Shown one piece after another: positions 4,382-5,092 of a stretch of DNA of 5,092 nucleotides. This DNA comes from Candidatus Methylomirabilota bacterium (GTDB taxonomy: Bacteria > Methylomirabilota > Methylomirabilia > Methylomirabilales > 2-02-FULL-66-22), in assembly GCA_016208645.1 (NCBI GenBank), contig JACQXP010000004.1, positions 1 through 5,092 on the forward strand. The letters are read 5' to 3'. Made by a program: the position numbers and the translations under genes. Numbering within the stretch: the first letter of the stretch is position 1; every line of letters begins with the position of its first letter. The notes below the pieces were generated by a model. That model searched no databases and had not been told where the DNA came from. It worked only from the letters and a program-made list of their open reading frames with translations.

Positions 4382-5092
4382 TCATTGGTCATTGGATTTG
4401 ATGCCGTACCGCCGGATCTTGCGGTACAGGGTGCGCCGATCGATCCCCAGGATGGCGGCCGTCCGGATCTGGTGCCACTTCGTGCGCTGCAGGATCGCCC
4501 GGATGTAGTCCCGCTCCAGGTCTTCCAGGGTCGCTTCCTGGGTCAGGGCCCGCTCCACCGGGCCGGCCCCGCCCGCAAGGTGCGGGGGCAAATCCGTGGG
4601 CAGGATGGCGGGCCCACGCCCCAGCGTCACGGCGCGCTCGATCACGTTCTCCAGCTCGCGGACGTTGCCGGGCCAGGGATAGCTTAGGAGGATCCCCATG
4701 GCGTCCTTCGAGATCTCGCGGATGGCGGAGTTGGATTCCTGGGCGAATTTCTGCATGAAGTGATTCGCCAGGAGCGGGATGTCCTCCTGGCGGTCCTTGA
4801 GATCCGGCAGCGTGATGGGGACCACGTTCAGGCGGTAGTAGAGGTCCTCCCGGAAGGTCCCCTCCTCCACGGCCCGCTTCAGGTCTCGGTTGGTGGCGGC
4901 GATGACCCGGACGTCAAGCTTGATGGTCCGGGTGCCCCCCACCCGCTCGATCTCCCGCTCCTGGAGGGCCCGGAGGATCTTGGCCTGGAGGTCGAGCCGC
5001 ATGGAGCCCACCTCGTCCAGGAACAGGCTCCCCCCGGTGGCCAGCTCGAACTTCCCCACCTTGGTGGCGATGGCCCCGGTGAAGGCCCCCTT
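4382..5092 (-). CDS. Sigma-54-dependent transcriptional activator, NtrC family, 5'-truncated by the window edge
   Basis: The C-terminal 236 residues of an enhancer-binding protein that uses ATP hydrolysis to remodel sigma-54 RNA polymerase. Counted from the window edge: GAFTGA loop that contacts sigma-54 (2-7), Walker B LFLDE (23-27), sensor I IAATNR (64-69), FREDLYYRL with arginine-finger Arg81 and Arg87 (80-88), LPDLKDRQEDIPLLANHF (95-112), and sensor II GNVREL (142-147). A short linker leads to a Fis-type DNA-binding HTH (about 188-229; LEDLERDYIRAIL then TAAILGIDRRTLYRKIRRYG). Walker A and the N-terminal signal-sensing domain are outside the window. I cannot tell whether it is a response regulator, a PAS/GAF sensor or a domain-less type. 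It ends 343 bp before the acuA start on the same strand. The sigma-54 promoter in between makes acuA-usp a likely target. Confidence 0.96.
   Translation of the reverse strand, partial: KGAFTGAIATKVGKFELATGGSLFLDEVGSMRLDLQAKILRALQEREIERVGGTRTIKLDVRVIAATNRDLKRAVEEGTFREDLYYRLNVVPITLPDLKDRQEDIPLLANHFMQKFAQESNSAIREISKDAMGILLSYPWPGNVRELENVIERAVTLGRGPAILPTDLPPHLAGGAGPVERALTQEATLEDLERDYIRAILQRTKWHQIRTAAILGIDRRTLYRKIRRYGIKSNDQ

Overview
The window comes from a GC-rich bacterial chromosome. Every protein gene I can support lies on the minus strand. The GC-rich third codon positions, the sigma-54-type regulator, the many small hypothetical genes and the short palindromic intergenic repeats suggest a Gram-negative-type environmental lineage, for example Methylomirabilota/Rokubacteria (NC10-like) or a relative. 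That placement is only an inference; no rRNA or other phylogenetic marker is present.

Reading along the minus strand from the right edge: (1) The C-terminal two thirds of a sigma-54-dependent AAA+ activator, with GAFTGA loop, Walker B, arginine fingers and Fis-type HTH, ends at 4382. (2) A gene-free control region follows (about 4040-4381). It carries a good -24/-12 sigma-54 promoter at 4138-4154, pointing to the next genes. (3) An AcuA-like GNAT acetyltransferase (3368-4039) and a UspA-type universal stress protein (2858-3334) lie 33 bp apart. A 52-codon ORF with a strong ribosome binding site (2652-2810) follows, and its stop codon lies in the hairpin of a factor-independent terminator (2615-2663). 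(4) Two unrecognised small genes follow: 105 aa (2256-2573) and a Cys-rich 93 aa protein (1923-2204). The second contains a perfect 36-bp in-frame tandem duplication.

(5) The stretch 815-1922 holds no convincing protein gene but is rich in structure. It contains a plus-strand transcription unit with sigma-70-like promoter TTGAAA-N17-TATATT, about 230 nt of strongly foldable RNA and a 10-bp terminator hairpin with a T-rich tail. This is a candidate orphan small RNA that I cannot match to a known family. It also holds a 14-bp perfect palindrome, an approximately 110-bp interrupted inverted repeat resembling a MITE/REP-type dispersed element, and a second hairpin repeat. (6) At the left edge is the N-terminal 271 residues of a malic enzyme. 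It has the expected active-site Tyr/Lys, Glu-Asp metal-ligand and Rossmann motifs, but the usual FHDDQHGTA segment reads FHNHAHGAA.

How the genes may work together: AcuA of Bacillus acetylates and inactivates acetyl-CoA synthetase, UspA proteins respond to stress or starvation, and malic enzyme links C4 acids to pyruvate. A sigma-54 activator next to a sigma-54 promoter in front of acuA-usp suggests a signal-controlled unit for carbon or acetate metabolism. The proteins are supported by motifs; the regulatory logic is inference.
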